From assembly GCA_003131585.1 (NCBI GenBank), contig PKVW01000051.1, positions 10,506-74,505 on the forward strand: 64,000 bases of DNA, written 5' to 3'. Positions 61,202-64,000 of the stretch are shown one piece after another; positions within the stretch are counted from its first letter, which is position 1; each line of letters begins with the position of its first letter. The stretch comes from Acidobacteriaceae bacterium. Its GTDB lineage: Bacteria > Acidobacteriota > Terriglobia > Terriglobales > Acidobacteriaceae. The notes below the pieces were generated by a model. It worked only from the letters and a program-made list of their open reading frames with translations, was not told the DNA's origin and did no database searches. Both the position numbers and the translations under genes were made by a program.

Positions 61202-64000
61202 TTACCGCGAACCGCCGCTGGCTGCTTTGGTGCGACTTCCGGCGGCGGCCTGCGTGCGATTGCTCTTCGGCTGCACCGCTGCTTTCGCATGCGGCATGGA
61301 CGATGCTACTCTCCGCTGTTCTTCGGCCGTCAACTGGAAGATGTAATCCGTCAGAAGCTTCCGGTGATCTCCCTCATAGCCCTGGAACGATGGCGGTGTT
61401 GGACCGGCGAATACCCACTGATTATTCTGCTGCTTGAACAAGCCAGACGGCATCGATGTTCCCGGGCTGACTGCCTGGGGGTCGGTGATCCAGCGCTCCA
61501 CCCAATCCGGCTTCAGCCGCTCTTTTGCCAGCAGGAAATTCGGCGCGGTGGCGATCTTGTCGTGCGCGGGATCGCCCGTGGCGTGGCACTTCAGGCAGGG
61601 AGCCGCGGAGCTGGAGAACAGGCTGCGCGCCATGTCCGTTTCCCTCGCGGTGAGCGCCGGCGCCTGCTCCGGAATGTAGGGCAGCGGTTGCTGCGACAGC
61701 GCCTGGAAGAAGCGCACCAGCTTCCGCAGTTCGTTGTCGGAGAAGGAGAACGTAGGCATGCGCACCTTCAAGTAGGGTCGCACCCCGTTGCGATTCGTGT
61801 CGGTGGTGCTCAGCGCTGGATTCGACAGGAACTTGCGCAGCCACTCGGGGTCGACGCGCGCACCTTCGGTCAGAAGCTTGGGAGGCAACTGCTCCTGGAT
61901 GTCCTGATACTGCTGCAATCCCATCAGAATGGTTCGCTGGCCTGGGATGAACTGGTGGCAGCCCATGCAGTTATATTTCTTGACGATCCACCAGCCTTCC
62001 TGAATATCGTGCCGCGCATCACCCGGCTTGTACTGATAACTCGCGGGCAGGGAAGTCTCTGCGCTTCCCATCAGAAAAGTGGTGAGATCGAGCACCTGTT
62101 CCCTGGTGAGGTGCAGGTTGGGCATGCGCGAAGCCTCCAGTTCGCCCTTGATCTTGCCCTGGTCATAAATGTTAGGCTCCGCCAGCTTGTGCTCGAAGAA
62201 TCCCTTTTGGTTGTACCAAGGCGCCGTCGCCGGACCATCCGGCAGACGAGCGAGATCGTCCTGGTCCTTGATTGGCTCGGCGTCCTTGCCGCCGCGCTGG
62301 GCAATCTCGGTGAACAAGGCGAAGTCGAGACGCTCGATCGGCTTACTGCCTTCGTAGGTGAGCTCCGTGCCGATGCGGCCTTCGTCCTCCATGCCCGCAA
62401 TCTCATGGCAGCCGGAGCAGCCAAAGTGCCGGACCCACTTCTTGCCCTCGGCCTTCAGCGCCGGATCGTCCATGAACGACGCATCCGCATACGACGACGG
62501 CTCCCGCTTTTTCTGCGTCATCAGATAGGTTGCGATGTCTTCCGCATCCTCTGGAGCCAGCCGCAAGCTGGGCATCACCGTCATGTTCTGCACCTGCAGC
62601 TCGTGCCCGTCGTTGGGACACTGGCTGTGATCGAGGTCAAACTGATAGGGAAGGCCCTTCTTGGCGTAGTCTTCGGGACCGATATCTTTCTTTTCGTACG
62701 GGCAGTACGGGCGGGTGCGCTCGCGCGCGTTGTGAATCCAGCGCACCAGGTAGTCGTAGTTCGCTTTTTCGCCGACGCGCGTCAGATTCGCGGCAAAGGC
62801 GCCGCCCTGCATCTGATCGCCTTCGCCGATCGAGTGGCAGGCCAGGCATCCGCGCGTCTCAAATAATTCCTTGCCGTGCGCGGCGTTTCCCGGCTTGTGC
62901 TGGGGAATCGCATCGGTGAATCCCGACTGCCAGATATACGCCGAAATGGCCTGAATCTGGTGATCGGTCAGCCGGAAGTTCGGCATCTTGGTGGTGGGGC
63001 GGAAGTCCGAGGGCTTCTTCAGCCAGACTGGAATCCAGTTCTTGTTCAGCTTCAGCCGAACGTCTTTCAAGTTCGGCCCAACCTTTTTCTGGTCTTGCAT
63101 CAGGCTATGAGACTGGTAATCAAGCTGCTGCAAACGCCCGTCCAGCTTGCTGTTCGCCACTCTTAAATCGACCGCCTGCCCATTCAACCGGTTCGCTTCC
63201 TCGTTCGATTGCGCCGCGTCCGCCTCCTTCATCAGATACGCGGTTTGCTTCCCATTGTTTTTCTTCTGCGTCTCGATCTGCTTGATCTGCTGGCCGATCG
63301 AGTTCAGGTCTTCGGGCTCCTTGTCATATCCCTCGTAGCGGTGGCAGCCCATGCAACCTCTCTGGCGGAAGAGGTCTTTGCCGTCGTTGATGGTGTGCCA
63401 CTGCACGTCGCCGCTGGCCAGTACCATGTCGGCGGAGTGGCAATTCTGGCAACCCGCTTCCGCGTTTTCCTTGGGAAACAACGGCCACAGCCAGTGCTCG
63501 TAGTTTCCGTGCGCCTTTTCCATGCTCGTGGTCGCACGGCCGTTTCCCTGATGACAGGGCGAGCAGCCGAACTTGTCGGGATCGTGAATGCCCAACAGCT
63601 CCGGCTCGGGATGGCTCACGAACGCATCGGCATACTCATCCGGCTTCTTCCCGCCTTTTTGCGTCATCGCGGCCGCGGTGATTTTCAGCGGTTCGCGCGC
63701 GTTCAGGTGGCAGGACTCGCAGCGGTCCACGATGTTGGCCTCGGCCACGTTGATCTGGACGATCTTCGGATCCCAGTCCGCCGTCTTCTTCTTCAAACCA
63801 TCAATCTGCTGCGGCGTCAGGTCTACCATGTGGTCGGAGATGTATTCATCCATCTTCGCCCGAGCCGCCGTCACGGGCTTCAGCACATCGCCCAGTTCTA
63901 AACTTTTTCTGGTGCGCTCGTCGCGGATTTCGTTGTAGGTCTCCTCCAGTTGCTGGAAGGTATATTTTTTCTTGCTCCCGTCCGGGAACTCGACCGTCGC
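61202..64000 (-). CDS. Octahaem (at least) c-type cytochrome, 5' end beyond the window
   Basis: 933 codons are visible, the frame staying open to the window edge (…DERTRKSLELGDVLKPV), so the true start is outside. Eight CxxCH motifs: CESCH, CSPCH, CQNCH, CMGCH, CLACH, CSGCH, CMGCH and CLKCH. Between the fourth and fifth lies a long helical stretch (KQIETQKKNNGKQTAYL). The last part (EEQRRVASSMPHAKAAVQPK) is basic. Multi-haem cytochromes of this size in Acidobacteriota accompany alternative respiratory complexes; the exact complex cannot be named. Downstream genes encode a cupredoxin-like lipoprotein and CtaA. It is probably periplasmic, but the signal peptide is not in the window. Confidence 0.93.
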   Translation of the reverse strand, partial: ATVEFPDGSKKKYTFQQLEETYNEIRDERTRKSLELGDVLKPVTAARAKMDEYISDHMVDLTPQQIDGLKKKTADWDPKIVQINVAEANIVDRCESCHLNAREPLKITAAAMTQKGGKKPDEYADAFVSHPEPELLGIHDPDKFGCSPCHQGNGRATTSMEKAHGNYEHWLWPLFPKENAEAGCQNCHSADMVLASGDVQWHTINDGKDLFRQRGCMGCHRYEGYDKEPEDLNSIGQQIKQIETQKKNNGKQTAYLMKEADAAQSNEEANRLNGQAVDLRVANSKLDGRLQQLDYQSHSLMQDQKKVGPNLKDVRLKLNKNWIPVWLKKPSDFRPTTKMPNFRLTDHQIQAISAYIWQSGFTDAIPQHKPGNAAHGKELFETRGCLACHSIGEGDQMQGGAFAANLTRVGEKANYDYLVRWIHNARERTRPYCPYEKKDIGPEDYAKKGLPYQFDLDHSQCPNDGHELQVQNMTVMPSLRLAPEDAEDIATYLMTQKKREPSSYADASFMDDPALKAEGKKWVRHFGCSGCHEIAGMEDEGRIGTELTYEGSKPIERLDFALFTEIAQRGGKDAEPIKDQDDLARLPDGPATAPWYNQKGFFEHKLAEPNIYDQGKIKGELEASRMPNLHLTREQVLDLTTFLMGSAETSLPASYQYKPGDARHDIQEGWWIVKKYNCMGCHQFIPGQRTILMGLQQYQDIQEQLPPKLLTEGARVDPEWLRKFLSNPALSTTDTNRNGVRPYLKVRMPTFSFSDNELRKLVRFFQALSQQPLPYIPEQAPALTARETDMARSLFSSSAAPCLKCHATGDPAHDKIATAPNFLLAKERLKPDWVERWITDPQAVSPGTSMPSGLFKQQNNQWVFAGPTPPSFQGYEGDHRKLLTDYIFQLTAEEQRRVASSMPHAKAAVQPKSNRTQAAAGSRTKAASGGSR

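Noticed and set aside
1-64000. CRISPR arrays, insertion sequences with transposase, rRNA
   Set aside because: No direct repeats with regular spacers, transposase motifs or rRNA signature sequences were found in the window.

Overview
The window looks like a chromosomal segment of a soil-type Acidobacteriota (Terriglobia/Koribacter-like). This is inferred from gene content and style: moderately high GC, PknB-like kinases with TPR tails, a DUF3857-transglutaminase-TPR protein, a carboxypeptidase-regulatory-domain TonB receptor, UbiA and UbiD genes that would fit a menaquinone route, an acidobacterial-type multihaem cytochrome cluster, and many short dispersed intergenic repeats. No rRNA, CRISPR array or transposase gene was seen.

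Layout. 1-4620 (minus strand) is the proteostasis block tig-clpP-clpX-lon, with lon cut by the window edge. 4836-11270 holds a TPR-tailed Ser/Thr kinase and a DUF3857 protein; the kinase lies between two diverged copies of the tig 5' region. 11727-13605 has a family-5 uracil-DNA glycosylase and murB. 13739-15510 is a tRNA-Lys gene followed by a 1.5 kb segment of hypothetical genes, ending in a second copy of the tRNA 3' half plus flank, so it resembles an att-bounded mini-island. 15634-19699 has a second kinase, a small hypothetical gene and an AsmA-like protein.

19982-32075 is the most interesting region: a plus-strand RiPP-type cluster with a PqqD-like recognition protein, a radical SAM/SPASM enzyme, a 59-aa Cys/Gly/Ser-rich precursor peptide easily missed because of its size, an HprK-like kinase, and a 3069-residue protein in which an S26-type peptidase domain is joined to about ten DUF11 repeats and a gingipain-like C25 peptidase. 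The precursor ends in Ser, which suggests (inference only) C-terminal phosphorylation by the HprK-like protein, as known for some lasso peptides.

32173-38729 carries a Flp pilin, a TylF-like methyltransferase, a GT2 glycosyltransferase, two multi-pass GT39-like membrane proteins and a UbiA prenyltransferase. 39020-45761 has a TonB-dependent receptor, metH (with a palindromic repeat inside its coding sequence) and nuoI. 45894-49969 is a stress-type group: DUF892 ferritin-like protein, a Lys-rich basic protein, a YtxH protein, an Ala/Pro/Thr-repeat membrane protein, Hsp20 and a small secreted protein. 50244-55250 has a DUF900 hydrolase, UbiD, a PRC/MgtE_N/CBS soluble protein and an alpha/beta hydrolase. 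55408-64000 (all minus) is a respiratory-assembly cluster: octahaem cytochrome c (cut by the window edge), a cupredoxin-like lipoprotein, CtaA, an ABC-2 exporter, DUF420 and small proteins.

Starts were chosen from Shine-Dalgarno spacing, overlap with neighbours and family N-termini, so several are shorter than the longest open frame. Everything is read by eye; no database search was run.
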